A stretch of DNA of 64,000 nt, from assembly GCF_031626495.1 (NCBI RefSeq), contig NZ_JAMQOJ010000010.1:62001-126000 (forward strand), in the 5' to 3' direction. Of this stretch, positions 43,093 through 52,480 are shown piece after piece (position 1 is the first letter of the stretch; each line of letters starts with the position of its first letter). This DNA comes from Natrinema sp031626495 (GTDB lineage Archaea; Halobacteriota; Halobacteria; Halobacteriales; Natrialbaceae). The notes below the pieces were generated by a model that was not told the origin of the DNA, searched no databases, and worked only from the letters and a program-made list of their open reading frames with translations. A program made the position numbers and the translations under genes.

Positions 43093-43292
43093 CTGAAGAC
43101 CATTACACCAGGATACACGAGATAACTGCCGTCTAACGGGAGTACTTGCCAGCGCTTGAAGCCATGTTCACGTGATCGCCAGTAAATGAGGGCCGCATAC
43201 AGTGCTGCATCAGCGCGACAAACGCCAGGTTCACCCAGAAGAGGTGAAAATTGCGTGCGACACTGACTCCGGAATGTAATCACCAGTGGCAT
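43093..43292 (-). pseudogene. Na+/Ca2+-exchanger (CaCA) C-terminal remnant
   Basis: Two registers give RNFHLFWVNLAFVAL and then ALYAALIYWRSREHGFKRWQ, LPLDGSYLVYPGVMVF. They match the C-terminus of the exchanger at 60334 (DNFQLYWVNLTFVAI; EHGFERWQVLALDGVYLLYL). The last residues are cut by the IS6 end at 43092. A second exchanger copy was therefore lost here. Confidence 0.7.
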
Positions 43293-43336
43293 AACGGTTT
43301 TCCAGCCACCCGCCGAATATCGAGGAGATTGCTACC

Positions 43337-44068
43337 GTGGCCACAACCTATCTGACGGCACTGCTCTTGAGTTCGCTGCCCGCCCTCGGGAATACCTTCG
43401 GCGGCCTCGTCGCCGAGCGGTTTGAAATTTCAGAAAAGGCCCTCAGCCTCGCACTACACCTCGCAGCCGGAATCGTTCTCGCAGTCGTCGGCATTGAACT
43501 CATTCCGACGGCCATCGAAGCAGACCCGCCATGGCTCGTCCTAATTGTGTTCCTAGCTGGGGGCGTCTTCTCAATCGGTCTCGACCGAGTCACAGATCTG
43601 ATAGCCAGCCGGACAGGTGGAGAAGCCAATGCCGGTGCGTGGGGAATCTACGCTGGCGTCGCCGTTGACCTCTTCAGTGATGGTGTGATGATCGGTGCCG
43701 GCTCGACGATCAGTCTCAGCCTCGGACTCCTGCTCGCACTCGGGCAGGTTCCCGCCGACGTCCCGGAGGGGTTCGCGACGATTGCCACCTTCAAAGCGAA
43801 AGGAATCCCGCGTCGAACCCGAGTATTGTTGTCCCTGTCGTTTGCACTCCCGATCTTCCTCGGCGTCACGGTCGGCTACTGGCTCGTCCGTGGACGACCG
43901 GAGATTCTCAAACTCGGCCTCCTCGCGTTTACGGCTGGAATCCTGCTGTCGGTGGCCGTTGAGGAAATCATTCCGGAGTCCCACAAGGGAGATGAAGCAC
44001 GACTGGCTGCCGTCGCCCTCGTTGGTGGCTTCGCCCTCTTCACACTTATTTCGGTCTATCTGGGATAG
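43337..44068 (+). CDS. ZIP-family divalent metal transporter
   Basis: A 243-residue protein with eight hydrophobic segments, GTG start. The family core appears as LHLAAGIVLAVVGIELIPTA and AGVAVDLFSDGVMIGAGS (segment 4 with Asp/metal-path residues) and AGILLSVAVEEIIPESHKGD (segment 5, EEIIPESH, His/Glu). ZIP proteins import Zn2+, Fe2+ or Mn2+. The canonical first His of segment 4 is replaced by Asp (VDLFSDG). Single gene between two remnants. Confidence 0.85.
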   Translation: MATTYLTALLLSSLPALGNTFGGLVAERFEISEKALSLALHLAAGIVLAVVGIELIPTAIEADPPWLVLIVFLAGGVFSIGLDRVTDLIASRTGGEANAGAWGIYAGVAVDLFSDGVMIGAGSTISLSLGLLLALGQVPADVPEGFATIATFKAKGIPRRTRVLLSLSFALPIFLGVTVGYWLVRGRPEILKLGLLAFTAGILLSVAVEEIIPESHKGDEARLAAVALVGGFALFTLISVYLG

Positions 44069-44324
44069 CGTTATTCCTCTTTAGATACCGTCCTTCCGAG
44101 GGCAGAAGAACCAGTGGAAGATTCAGCGGATGATGGTCACACCTTGCCATGAATTGCTGGCCTCTCGGATATCCACCAATCTGATGCGATCTATAGGTCG
44201 CTTTAGACGGATGTCCCAAGTAAGAGAGAATGAGACGTCACGAACTTCGTTTGCCAGCCACTACCCAGTGTCAGGATATGCTCCGGGCAAAGAGAACTTC
44301 CCCCACGCGGCCGTACCTCCACGC

Positions 44325-44672
44325 ATGACAACGACTGAGGAACTGGCCAAGTTCGTTCAGGACGTGACTATCGACGGGTTCTCGGCGGACACGCGAGAGG
44401 AACTAAAAATGCGGGTGCTCGATTCAGCCGGCATCGGGATCGACGCGCTCGGCCACGAACCGGTGGACATCGTCCACCGGACGGTCCAGCGTGCAAACCC
44501 AGGTACCGACTGTACGCTGTGGGGGCACGGCTAGACCGCGTCACCGGTCGGCGCCGCAATGTACAACACGGCGGGCACCAGATTCGACGAGGACCGCCGT
44601 GACGATGTCGTCGTAACGATCAGGGATTTTGAGTCGCATACCGTCGACTACCTTGTCAACCTGCTTGCGTAG
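44325..44672 (+). pseudogene. MmgE/PrpD-family protein, internally deleted
   Basis: ATG 44325 reads LAKFVQDVTIDGFSADTREE, VLDSAGIGIDALGHEPVDIV, TLWGHG, then TAG (44532-44534) and, in the same register, TASPVGAAMYNTA. It then jumps to a segment that looks like the far C-terminal half (FDEDRRDDVVVTIRDFESHT). Full members have about 450 residues; here most of the middle is missing. Decayed remnant next to the ComA remnant. Confidence 0.6.
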
Positions 44673-44810
44673 GGCGTTGCACGACTCGTTGAACAGGACT
44701 TGTCAGACTGTTCGCGTCGCTAGGTCTTTGGGAGGTGACGGCCCTCAAGATCCGATTGAGCTGGCCATTGCCCCACTTAAGGACACGGAGACCAAATCTA
44801 CTACCGCATT

Positions 44811-45522
44811 ATGGTCGATCGCACCTTCGAGTTCTTGCACCACAACGAACGCGAGGAGAAGCCATGAGAGAAAGGAATCTCGGAGATCCGGGGTCCGTAC
44901 TACGACCTGATGGGGCCATGCGAGCTACAGGACATCCTGGAGACGATGGGGCAGTACGTGGACATCTACAAGTTCAGTGGCGGGTCGTTTGCGCTGATGC
45001 TAGAGGAGGCCGAACGGCTCGGGTTCGACATCGTCGAGCTATCGAGTGGATTCCTCGCTATCGGAACCGACGACATGGTGCGGATGACGGAGATTGTCGC
45101 CGAGGACTGCGAATCGACCCGAAGCCGGAGATCAACGTTCAGTTCGGGGCTGGCGGCGCTACCGATCTGATCCTCGAGGAGCAGGGCTAGCAGGATTCTG
45201 AGCAGGCCATCGAGGAGGGCCGTCGCCACCTAGAGGCGGGCGCGACCTCCTGATGGTCGAAGCCGAAGGTATCACCGAGGAGGTCACCGGGTGGCGAACC
45301 GACGTCGCCTACCAGATCGCGAATGAACTTGGGATCGAGAACCTCGTGTTTGAGGCGCCGGGACCAAAGATGTTCGAGTAGTACATCAAGAACTTCGGGC
45401 CCGAGATTAACCTGTTCGTAGATAATTCCCAGATCTTCGAACTGGAGTGCATGTGGTCCGGCCTCTGGGGGAAGGCGACTACCTGGGGTCGCACCGTCAC
45501 CTAGAAGGGCGACCGCGAGTAG
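44811..45522 (+). pseudogene. Phosphosulfolactate synthase (ComA-like) remnant
   Basis: ATG 44811 reads VDRTFEFLHHNEREEKP, TGA, EKGISEIRGPYYDLMGPCEL, YVDIYKFSGGSFALM, LGFDIVELSSGFLAIGTDDM; after a frameshift PKPEINVQFGAGGATDLILE, TAG, QDSEQAIEEGRRHLEAGA; after another frameshift VEAEGITEEVTGWRTDVAYQ, ENLVFEAPGPKMFE, TAG, YIKNFGPEINLFVDNSQIFE. The order matches ComA, which adds sulfite to phosphoenolpyruvate. About 35 residues are missing after FALM. At least three stops and two frameshifts. Confidence 0.8.
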
Positions 45523-45547
45523 CTGAGCTACAGGTTAAGAGTCATTG

Positions 45548-45569
45548 AGTTGCTGGGCACTGTCTAGTT
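45548..45569. repeat. IS6 element left end: target duplication and terminal repeat
   Basis: 45548-45555 AGTTGCTG is repeated exactly at 46302-46309. 45556-45569 GGCACTGTCTAGTT is the left terminal inverted repeat; its complement is at 46288-46301. Confidence 0.9.
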
Positions 45570-46301
45570 GAGTCAGTTTGAGAAGTGAGCAGGTCGTTGA
45601 GTTTCTTGTCCAAAGATGCTCGCAGACCTGCTCAGTAAGAGCTATGCGGCGGATTTAGAAGAATCTTGGGAGAATGAGCGGACGGCGACGCCCGTCAGGG
45701 CGTTCGCCGTCCGTCTCCACGAAACAGGTTGTTCTCTTCGAGAGACAACAACGATTTTAGCTGAATTAGGCGTTGAACGCTCACATGGAGCGGTCTGGAA
45801 TTGGGTACATCGGCTGGCTGACAGCGGGTGCGACCCGCCGACGGCGAAGCCGTCAAGGGTCGCGGTTGACGAGACCGCTGTCAAAATCAACGGCGAGTGG
45901 TCTTGGCTATATGCTGCAATAGACACCGAGACGAAGCTGATTCTCGATGTCGCGTTGTTTGGTCGGCATGGCACCGATCCGGCAGCTGCGTTTCTGCATC
46001 GACTCGACGAGAAATACGATCTCTCCGACACCGTATTTCTCGTTGATCAGTTCGGGTACCGGACTGCCCTTGCTCGGTTAGGATTGAGCGGTCGGGTCAA
46101 CTACACCGAGCGAAACCTCATCGAAAAGTGGTTTCACACCCTCAAAATGCGGATCGACCGCTTCCACAACTCGTGGGTGGGCAGTCGGTCGAGCGCACGC
46201 GAATGGTTTGAACAATTCATGCACTACTACAACCGCCAGAGACCGCATCAAGCTCTCGACGGAAAGACGCCGATCGAGGAGGTGCAGAACTAGACAGTGC
46301 C
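45556..46301 (+). mobile_element. Intact IS6-family (ISH) insertion sequence
   Basis: A 746-bp element bounded by perfect 14-bp terminal inverted repeats and flanked by identical 8-bp target duplications (AGTTGCTG), the length IS6-family elements produce. It carries one intact transposase. It landed just downstream of the ComA remnant. A degraded relative is at 42640-43092. Confidence 0.92.
45616..46293 (+). CDS. IS6-family transposase
   Basis: A 225-residue DDE transposase. HTH near residues 30-65 (LHETGCSLRETTTILAEL). Catalytic residues: Asp in RVAVDETAVKINGEW (about 94), Asp in TVFLVDQFG (about 143) and Glu in TERNLIEKWFHTLK (about 169). The stop lies within the right inverted repeat. Complete, likely active. 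Confidence 0.92.
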   Translation: MLADLLSKSYAADLEESWENERTATPVRAFAVRLHETGCSLRETTTILAELGVERSHGAVWNWVHRLADSGCDPPTAKPSRVAVDETAVKINGEWSWLYAAIDTETKLILDVALFGRHGTDPAAAFLHRLDEKYDLSDTVFLVDQFGYRTALARLGLSGRVNYTERNLIEKWFHTLKMRIDRFHNSWVGSRSSAREWFEQFMHYYNRQRPHQALDGKTPIEEVQN

Positions 46302-46309
46302 AGTTGCTG
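46288..46309. repeat. IS6 element right end: terminal repeat and target duplication
   Basis: 46288-46301 AACTAGACAGTGCC is the right terminal inverted repeat; 46302-46309 AGTTGCTG is the second copy of the target duplication. Confidence 0.9.
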
Positions 46310-46630
46310 GATAGGTTCCGTGTCTCGGAGCTTTCTTCTTTCGAAGATTAAGCCGAGCAGCGGCGAACACTACTGGGTCTCGTATAACTCGTTCCGTAGC
46401 CCTCTCTAATGAAGTAAATCTCCATTGTTCAGTGGGGGATAGTTTTCAAATAGGCCTCCTGAGTAGTTCTTCAAGCGAAATTGATTAGGATGGGAAGTAA
46501 TTAGTCACGCTCAAACGAACTGCCACGTTCGAGAGCCAGTTCGAATTAATGGCGCCGCTTGAGGTCGAGATTGCCACATGAACGAGGATAATCATCCGGT
46601 TGCGATCGATGAGACAAGCGACCAACTAGG
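46302..46630. other. Gap after the IS6 element, no gene seen
   Basis: Removing the element and one target copy joins ATTGAGTTGCTG to GATAGGTTCC. The restored frame reads RVIELLDRFRVSELSSFED before a TAA, which looks coding but has no recognised start or family. The rest shows only short frames. Confidence 0.35.
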
Positions 46631-46825
46631 GTGGAAGGCCATGACGCCCACGGCCACAAGTTTATTCTCTGCCCTGCCACGGTCGAATGGGTTGTGGACC
46701 ACTCGCCGATCGATGCCGTTTGCGTCACATTCGCGGCGGCACACTCCAACGCCGACTGGACCGATGAGCATCTTCCCGCCCTCGAGCCGGTCAGTGATCG
46801 CCTTATCCTCTCAACGGTGACATGA
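46631..46825 (+). CDS. Possible unknown small protein
   Basis: A GTG-start frame of 64 residues (VEGHDAHGHKFILCPATVEW, HSPIDAVCVTFAAAHSNADW, DEHLPALEPVSDRLIL). It is His-rich and acidic with haloarchaeal codon use, but the opposite strand is also partly open, and upstream sequence looks decayed. It may be a fragment. Confidence 0.3.
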   Translation: MEGHDAHGHKFILCPATVEWVVDHSPIDAVCVTFAAAHSNADWTDEHLPALEPVSDRLILSTVT

Positions 46826-47034
46826 TGGAGAGTACTGAAAGTCATCACGGTTGATCCGTTCTGGCTCATAGTAGACGTTTCCCATCTCCGGGTCAAGGAG
46901 CCTATATCAATGATCTCGATGTGGCATCTATCGAGATCCTCTTGCTCAGCCAGTTCGATGACACCTTCAACGGAAGACTGGGCGTACGTCTCCGCAACGT
47001 ACGCTTGGTCATAACATCGTCGACTTTTGTGCAA
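46811..47034 (-). pseudogene. Decayed unknown coding sequence
   Basis: Two minus-strand registers join across a frameshift: AYVAETYAQSSVEGVIELAE and CHIEIIDIG, then LDPEMGNVYYEPERINRD and a TGA at 46811. Both have coding-like composition. I do not recognise the family. Nothing else convincing between here and the halocyanin gene. Confidence 0.3.
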
Positions 47035-47232
47035 CCGGGGCTAGGGTCGACCTTGAACTTGCCATTGATCACCTGTTTCTAGCCCTTCCGTCCTTCAAAG
47101 AGGTTCAGGGTCCTCCACCCCGTATTGGCCATTTAGTATCTTCGCGACACCGCATCTGTACTCTTATCTGGACTTGACTTCTCTGCAAGAGACGGGTGTT
47201 CTATTATCCTTCTTGACTACAAAGTAGAATTG

Positions 47233-47766
47233 ATGACACAAGATCAGAAGGTTTCCCGACGGCGGCTGTTCAAGTTAGCAGGTGTCGCGACATCGACGGC
47301 GCTCGTCGCCGGTTGTGGTGGCGGCGGTAATGGCGGTGGTAATGGCGGTGGTAATGGTGGCGGTGGCAGCGACGGTTACGAAATTGAACCCGGAACGCAA
47401 CTTGATTTTAGCGGTCAAACGAGTTACTGGGAAGGTCTTGCCCCATCCTCAATCGAGGGCGAGCAGAATCCGACGCTTATCCTTCAGGAGGGTGAGGATT
47501 ATACGATCGGCTGGTCGGAAGGCGATGGTGCCGCCCACAACATGCAGATTCGGAACAGTAACGACGAAGTCATCGATGACCTCACGACGGGTGAACCGGT
47601 CTCAGACCCCGGTGACGGACTATTCTTCGATTTCACGGCTAGCAGTGAGATGGTCAGATACCGCTGTGAACCACACCCCCAAATGGAAGGGGACCTCCAG
47701 ATCCAAGGTGGTGGCAGCGGTGGCAACGAAACTGGCGGTAACCAGAGTAACGAAACCAGCGAGTGA
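47233..47766 (+). CDS. Halocyanin-like blue copper lipoprotein
   Basis: A 177-residue protein: Tat signal and lipobox (SRRRLFKLAGVATSTALVAGC, Cys 28 of the mature anchor), a Gly/Asn linker encoded by GGTGGT-type repeats, and a cupredoxin domain. Type 1 copper ligands are His 102 (GAAHNMQI), Cys 145, His 148 and Met 151 (YRCEPHPQM). Halocyanins are membrane-anchored electron carriers. The C-terminus is again Gly/Asn-rich. ATG 47233 preferred over the TTG one codon earlier. Confidence 0.9.
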   Translation: MTQDQKVSRRRLFKLAGVATSTALVAGCGGGGNGGGNGGGNGGGGSDGYEIEPGTQLDFSGQTSYWEGLAPSSIEGEQNPTLILQEGEDYTIGWSEGDGAAHNMQIRNSNDEVIDDLTTGEPVSDPGDGLFFDFTASSEMVRYRCEPHPQMEGDLQIQGGGSGGNETGGNQSNETSE

Positions 47767-48539
47767 AGTCCTTTGACGGTCGAGCATCTCCCGATATTAA
47801 AACTGAGAATTGTCAGTGAACGAGTTCGTCGTATTGCTCAACGTGCCCAAGTATATCTGAATAGTAGTTGCAGATCAGGGCCAGTCCAGGAAGATCAGTC
47901 TTTTCGTGATGGAGTACCCATGCGACCATTCTATTCCACAATTTTAACCTAACGTAAACTCGGTAATCAATCAGCATTAACTCTCCTCTGAGAATGGTGT
48001 TCGTCACCGTCCGGCCGTGTACCAAGTTTCCGGAACGCTGAGCTCCAGTCGTGGCCCATCAGACACAACGGACAGGGAGATCTCCCGCAGATGGATCTCC
48101 ACCGCAAGGATCGCTCATAGCCTAGAAGCAGGCTGTATACCCAAATATCACCTCTGATGGTGGTCACCGTGATTAAAAGGAAGATCGTTCTCACGCTGAA
48201 AGCGGTGATGTGCGGCAATTGTCTTATATCAGAATCAGTCTTCTAGCTATTGCCACAAACTTCTTAACATCTGATCTAACAGTTTAATTCAGACCTGCTA
48301 TAGTAATCGCCAGAAATGTCTACTCATACCTCTCGTCAGGTCTTCGAGAAACAACGAGACACGCCAATCTTCATCAGGTAGCACTACAAAGACTTCCAGA
48401 TTCTACTATAGCTAACCTTCGACAGCGGCGGGGCCGGGGTAGATTATGATGGCAGAGACGGTGGTGGCGGTGATCCCCGTCAAACCCCGGCAGAGATACG
48501 GACATCTTTAACTGCAATATTTATAGTGCCTACAACAGC
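47767..48539. other. 773-bp gap, no intact gene
   Basis: Minus-strand frames at 47813-48025 and 47967-48218 have weak coding character (VAWVLHHEKTDLPGLALICN) but no family match. The plus strand shows nothing. Probably decayed DNA. Confidence 0.4.
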
Positions 48540-48851
48540 ATGGCCTATTTCCGTAGTACCAACCAAGATGTTCTAGGCACGAACGAGACGGATCCTTCCT
48601 ACGAAGGATCATTAGTGACCCACTTGTGGATAAGTTCCACTGCTATATTGACGCTTCTGGTGACCGCACTCACCAGCCTCTTCATGGCATGGATCATCGG
48701 TGCTGGTACAAGTAGATTGATACCCTTTGCTCCGGCACTGGTGACGGCGTCACCGCTTGCAAGATGGGGGTACGTTCTTGTGTGGATCTCTCACTCGTCG
48801 GTTCTATGGCGTCACATAGGGTTCACCGTGATTGACGCCATGCTGCTCTGA
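48540..48851 (+). pseudogene. PiT phosphate transporter N-terminal remnant
   Basis: The frame reads LVTALTSLFMAWIIGAGTSR, LIPFAPAL, which matches the first segment of PiT inorganic phosphate transporters (normally SLFMAWAIGAGSSGSTPFAPAVGAN). The remaining C-terminal frame (VTASPLARWGYVLVW) is out of register and ends after 103 residues; full PiT proteins have about 400. Confidence 0.55.
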
Positions 48852-49003
48852 ATAGTGCCAAACATTAGATGGTATTCATATGGTTGATAGTGAGTTTCTA
48901 TCTAGACGAGGATTATGACGTGATAAGGTACGGGTCTCTGCATTATCGGACTTTCGAAAACTGCACCAAAAGCACTATCCTGCGGAGACTCCAACGACCG
49001 CCC

Positions 49004-50287
49004 ATGACTGGCAAGAGGGGCATTCCCCGTAGGGACTTCTTAAAATCAGCCGTCGCTATCGGTGGAATGGCGGCCTTTAGTGCCTGTCTTGAACGCGAAG
49101 ATATAAATGTCCCGACCGGCCCAGCTGACCTATCGTCGTTCCCTCAGCGACAGCATGCTTGGAACGATGAACTTGAGACGGACGATGCAGGGAATCCGCT
49201 TGCACCTCGGCACCGCGTTTTACTCTTCCTTGACTACACGAAGGAGGGAGTCCCGACGGAATCGGACCGTAGTGCCATGGAAGAGGCATTACAGGGTCTC
49301 GAACATGCCTACCAGCGGAGCAACAACGGCCTGCTGGTCACGGTCAGTTACTCTCCTACCTACTTCGACCGGTTCGACCAGGAACTTCCCGAGACCGTCG
49401 ACCTGCCGGACCCCGAAGCACTCGCCCCGTTTGAGGACCCCAAATTCGACACGCCGGACGTGGTCGCCCATTTGGCCAGCGACTACGCACAGGTCGTGCT
49501 CGGTGCCGAAGAAGCACTCCGTGGAAACAAAAAAACCCTGAACGACGTCGACCAGCCCTCGACGCCGCTGACTGACATCTTCGAGGTTGCCGACCGCCGG
49601 ACCGGGTTCGTCGGGGCGGGACTTCCCACAAAGAATCAAGATGTAAACGGCATCCCCGATTCCAAGCCCGTCTCCGATGACGCGCCGCTATATATGGGCT
49701 TCAAGTCTGGCTTCAAGGGGAACCAAGCGAGCGAGAACCAGGTGACGATTCAGGAAGGTCCATTTGCTGACGGGACGACGCAGCACCTTTCGAATCTCTC
49801 GCTAAACCTGAACCAGTGGTACGAGCAAGATAGTCGAGACCAACGTGTCTCCAAGATGTTCTGTCCATTCCACGCCAAGAACGACGCCGTTGACGGCACG
49901 GGCGCGAATCTTGGGACCGATTCGGGGATGGACGAGTGCCCAGACGCCCGAGAAGCTGCTCGGACCAAAGGCGTCGTCGGACACTCCCAGAAGATAGTGA
50001 GCGTCCGTGAGGATGACAGCCCGCTCATCATCCGCCGCGACTTCAACTCAACTGACGGCGGGGAGGCAGGCCTGCATTTCATTGCACTCCAGCAGACTAT
50101 CAGTGACTTCGTCGACACGCGAGAGGCAATGAACGGAACTGATCTTGCTAAACAGTCGGCGGTTGGCCAACACAACAACAATGGAATTCTCCAGTACATC
50201 GAGGTAAACCGCCGAGGAAACTACCTGGTCCCGCCACGCCGACACCGTGCACTTCCTATCGCCCGTCCAGCGGACAGCGGGAGCTGA
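49004..50287 (+). CDS. DyP-peroxidase-like Tat protein (DUF7405-like)
   Basis: A 427-residue protein with a twin-Arg signal (GIPRRDFLKSAVAIGGMAAF) and a ferredoxin-like DyP fold: HRVLLFLDYTKEGVPTES, LVTVSYSPTYFDRFDQELPE, then GFKSGFKGNQASENQV (corresponding to the GxxDG heme-distal loop, with Asp replaced) and LHFIALQQTISDFV. Family recalled as DUF7405. DyP/EfeB enzymes handle heme or ferrous iron outside the cell. It ends exactly where the P19-like gene begins (shared ATGA region). ATG 49004 places the signal first. Confidence 0.7.
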   Translation: MTGKRGIPRRDFLKSAVAIGGMAAFSACLEREDINVPTGPADLSSFPQRQHAWNDELETDDAGNPLAPRHRVLLFLDYTKEGVPTESDRSAMEEALQGLEHAYQRSNNGLLVTVSYSPTYFDRFDQELPETVDLPDPEALAPFEDPKFDTPDVVAHLASDYAQVVLGAEEALRGNKKTLNDVDQPSTPLTDIFEVADRRTGFVGAGLPTKNQDVNGIPDSKPVSDDAPLYMGFKSGFKGNQASENQVTIQEGPFADGTTQHLSNLSLNLNQWYEQDSRDQRVSKMFCPFHAKNDAVDGTGANLGTDSGMDECPDAREAARTKGVVGHSQKIVSVREDDSPLIIRRDFNSTDGGEAGLHFIALQQTISDFVDTREAMNGTDLAKQSAVGQHNNNGILQYIEVNRRGNYLVPPRRHRALPIARPADSGS

Positions 50288-51357
50288 TGCGTCGTCGAAG
50301 GTTCCTCGCAACGGCTGGCGTCCTCGGTGCTGGCTCGTTCGCCGGCTGTACCGGACTATTTGAGATGGGATCGACTCCGGCCAATGAGCCACCACTTCCG
50401 GAGAATCGTCCGAACGCTGTCTATTATCCTACACATGTCGAGGGGATGCAGGTGTCCGGGATGGCCAAACAGGGAGACCTCACATGCGCCCTCACGTACT
50501 CCTTCCCCCACCGCTTCTGGCTTGTCACCGGGCAAGAGAAGAAGAAGGTCGAAATACAATCTGATGACTCGGTGTACATGATGCCGGTCGTTTGGAATCG
50601 GAACACGACGATCGTGCCACCCGATATGAACCCTCAAATAACAATCACACAAAATGGCGAGCAGGTTACCCAGCTCTCGCCATGGCCAATGCTCTCGCAA
50701 CCGATGAGCCTCCATTTTGGCGACAATGTACAACTTCCGGGCGATGGTACATATCAGGCAAAAGTTCGCGTGGGGAGTCCCTCAACGAACCGGACGGGTG
50801 CCCTCGCAGAGGTCGATAACAAGCCAACAACGTTCTCGTTCGAATTCGAGTTCAGCCAGGAGAAGCTCAACGAGGTTATATATGAGGATATTCCCTCGGA
50901 AAAAGAGGGCACGAAAGGGGCAATTTCGCCGATGGATGTGGAGATGGGTCCCACAAAACAGGTTCCGAAGAAGGAATCACTTCCAGGTATCATCCGCGGG
51001 GCACCGACGAGCGGTGATGCGACGTTCATCGTGACGACTCTTGATGATGCATCCCGGTTTGGTGGCACGGATAGCGAGACATACTTGGTAGTATCGCCAC
51101 GGACTCCCTACAATCGGTATATGCTTCCACTCATGTCTCTCTCGGGGAGGTTAGAAAGGGACGGCACATCCATCTTTGATGGCATCCTTCAGGCAACGAT
51201 TGATCCTGAACTAGACTACCATTATGGCGCAATCGTGTCGGACGTGCAGTCGAGTGACGAACTGACAATTACGGTTGATGCTCCGCCACAGATTGCTCGG
51301 CACGAGGGCTACGAGATGGCGTTCATAGAGATGCCGGAGATGACTCTCACGGTCTAA
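50287..51357 (+). CDS. P19-like iron/copper-binding lipoprotein (DUF7350-like), copy 1
   Basis: A 356-residue lipoprotein (RRRRFLATAGVLGAGSFAGC). The N-terminal half has the P19 (Tp34) pattern (NAVYYPTHVEGMQ; MSLHFGDNVQLPGDGTYQAK), a periplasmic iron/copper-binding beta-sandwich of bacteria. The C-terminal half repeats a related fold (SGDATFIVTTLDDASRFGG; TPYNRYMLPLMSLSG; DYHYGAIV). Immediately follows the DyP-like gene, with which it is surely co-transcribed. Likely metal capture at the cell surface. Confidence 0.72.
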   Translation: MRRRRFLATAGVLGAGSFAGCTGLFEMGSTPANEPPLPENRPNAVYYPTHVEGMQVSGMAKQGDLTCALTYSFPHRFWLVTGQEKKKVEIQSDDSVYMMPVVWNRNTTIVPPDMNPQITITQNGEQVTQLSPWPMLSQPMSLHFGDNVQLPGDGTYQAKVRVGSPSTNRTGALAEVDNKPTTFSFEFEFSQEKLNEVIYEDIPSEKEGTKGAISPMDVEMGPTKQVPKKESLPGIIRGAPTSGDATFIVTTLDDASRFGGTDSETYLVVSPRTPYNRYMLPLMSLSGRLERDGTSIFDGILQATIDPELDYHYGAIVSDVQSSDELTITVDAPPQIARHEGYEMAFIEMPEMTLTV

Positions 51358-51378
51358 TTGCTTTTGAGATGTAAACAA

Positions 51379-51422
51379 CCCCACCCTACCACTCGCCTGA
51401 CGGCTCGCGCTTGAGGGTGGGG
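51379..51422. repeat. Hairpin at the IS1341-type element right end
   Basis: CCCCACCCT (51379-51387) and its complement AGGGTGGGG (51414-51422) enclose a 26-bp loop over the 3' end of the broken TnpB gene. Such hairpins mark IS200/IS605-group ends and the 3' part of the guide RNA (omega RNA). Confidence 0.55.
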
Positions 51423-52480
51423 CTTCCTACTTCCAAGACGCGCTTTGCAGGAACCGAATGGGTCCCCGTAGGGAGCGCAGTCTCCACAAGCGTTGATTCG
51501 GAGCGTCCCCGCTCCTACCTGCTTGATACCGCGAGAAAGAATGTTCCAGTCCGCGTTTCAATCCCTGTCCGCAGTGAGGCCGCAGGAGGGACAGGAGTGT
51601 TCACGGACCCACAGTGGTTTGTCGGTCGAAACGCCACAGGCCGCACACTCTTTGGTCGTTCCAGCCGGGTCAACAGCGACAAAGTGCGTCCCTTCGCGTT
51701 TACACTTGTACTCGAGCATCCGAAGGAGCGTTCCCCGCGCCGCTCCGGCACGGTTCCAGGAGTTTCCGTCAAGTTCGACCAGCCCTTTCGCGTCGAGATC
51801 TTCGACTGCGACAAGGTCGTACTCTCGAGCGTAGTAGTTCGAGAGTTTGTGGAAGAAGTCTCGCCGCTTTCGCTTCAGGTCGGCGTGATACTCGGCCACG
51901 CGACGGCGCTGTTTCTCGTAGTTGTTTGAGCCGTGCTCTTTGCGCGAGAGTTTTCGTTGCTCACGCTCGAGGCGATCGCATTCGTCCGAGAGGTCGACCG
52001 ACCCGATTGCGTGGCCGTCGATATCGTGTGACTACTTTAGGATACCCACGTCGATGCCGACGACGTCCTTCGGGTTCCCGGGTTTCTCTGGCGGGTCGTC
52101 GGGCGTTTCGACACCGAGAACAGCGACCCACTCGACCGTTGGTTCCTTTTTCACCGTTACCTGTTTGATCGTGGCGTCGTCGGGTAGCTCTCGGGGGAAG
52201 TGAACGGGTATTTCTCCGATCTTTGAAAGCCGTAGGACGGTCTGACCACTCGTGTTCTTGAGCTCGAAGTCAGACTGTCGGTACGTGAACGATCGGTACT
52301 CGTCCGGCGCTTTCAACTTGAGCAGGCCAACCGCACGACCATTATCCTTTGCGTCTTTGAGTCATGAGAGGTTGTTGTACAACCGTTCGACGACGTTCTG
52401 TAGCGTTCGGGAATACAGGTCGGTGAGGTCGCTCCGTATTCCCTCCCTGCTCGCGCCTTCGGCGCTCGCTGAGGAAGGGG
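51386..52480 (-). pseudogene. IS1341-type TnpB remnant with three stops
   Basis: Reading 5' to 3' on the minus strand: LYSRTLQNVVERLYNNLS, TGA, LKDAKDNGRAVG, EYRSFTYRQSDFELKNTSGQ, then VVGIDVGILK, TAG (52032-52034), SHDIDGHAIGSVDLSDECDR; AEYHADLKRKRRDFFHKLSN, LVAVEDLDAKGLVE, CAACGVSTDKPLWVREHSCP, ADRD, TGA (51558), NADWNILSRGIKQVG. It has the RuvC-like GIDVG Asp and zinc-finger cysteines of TnpB. No TnpA. Inserted between the two P19-like genes. Confidence 0.8.

Noticed and set aside
5253..52480. Reassignment of UAG to an amino acid (Trp or pyrrolysine)
   Set aside because: TAG ends intact genes such as the P450 at 33622 and the ssDNA-binding gene at 1564, TGG is used normally, and TAA and TGA also interrupt pseudogenes.
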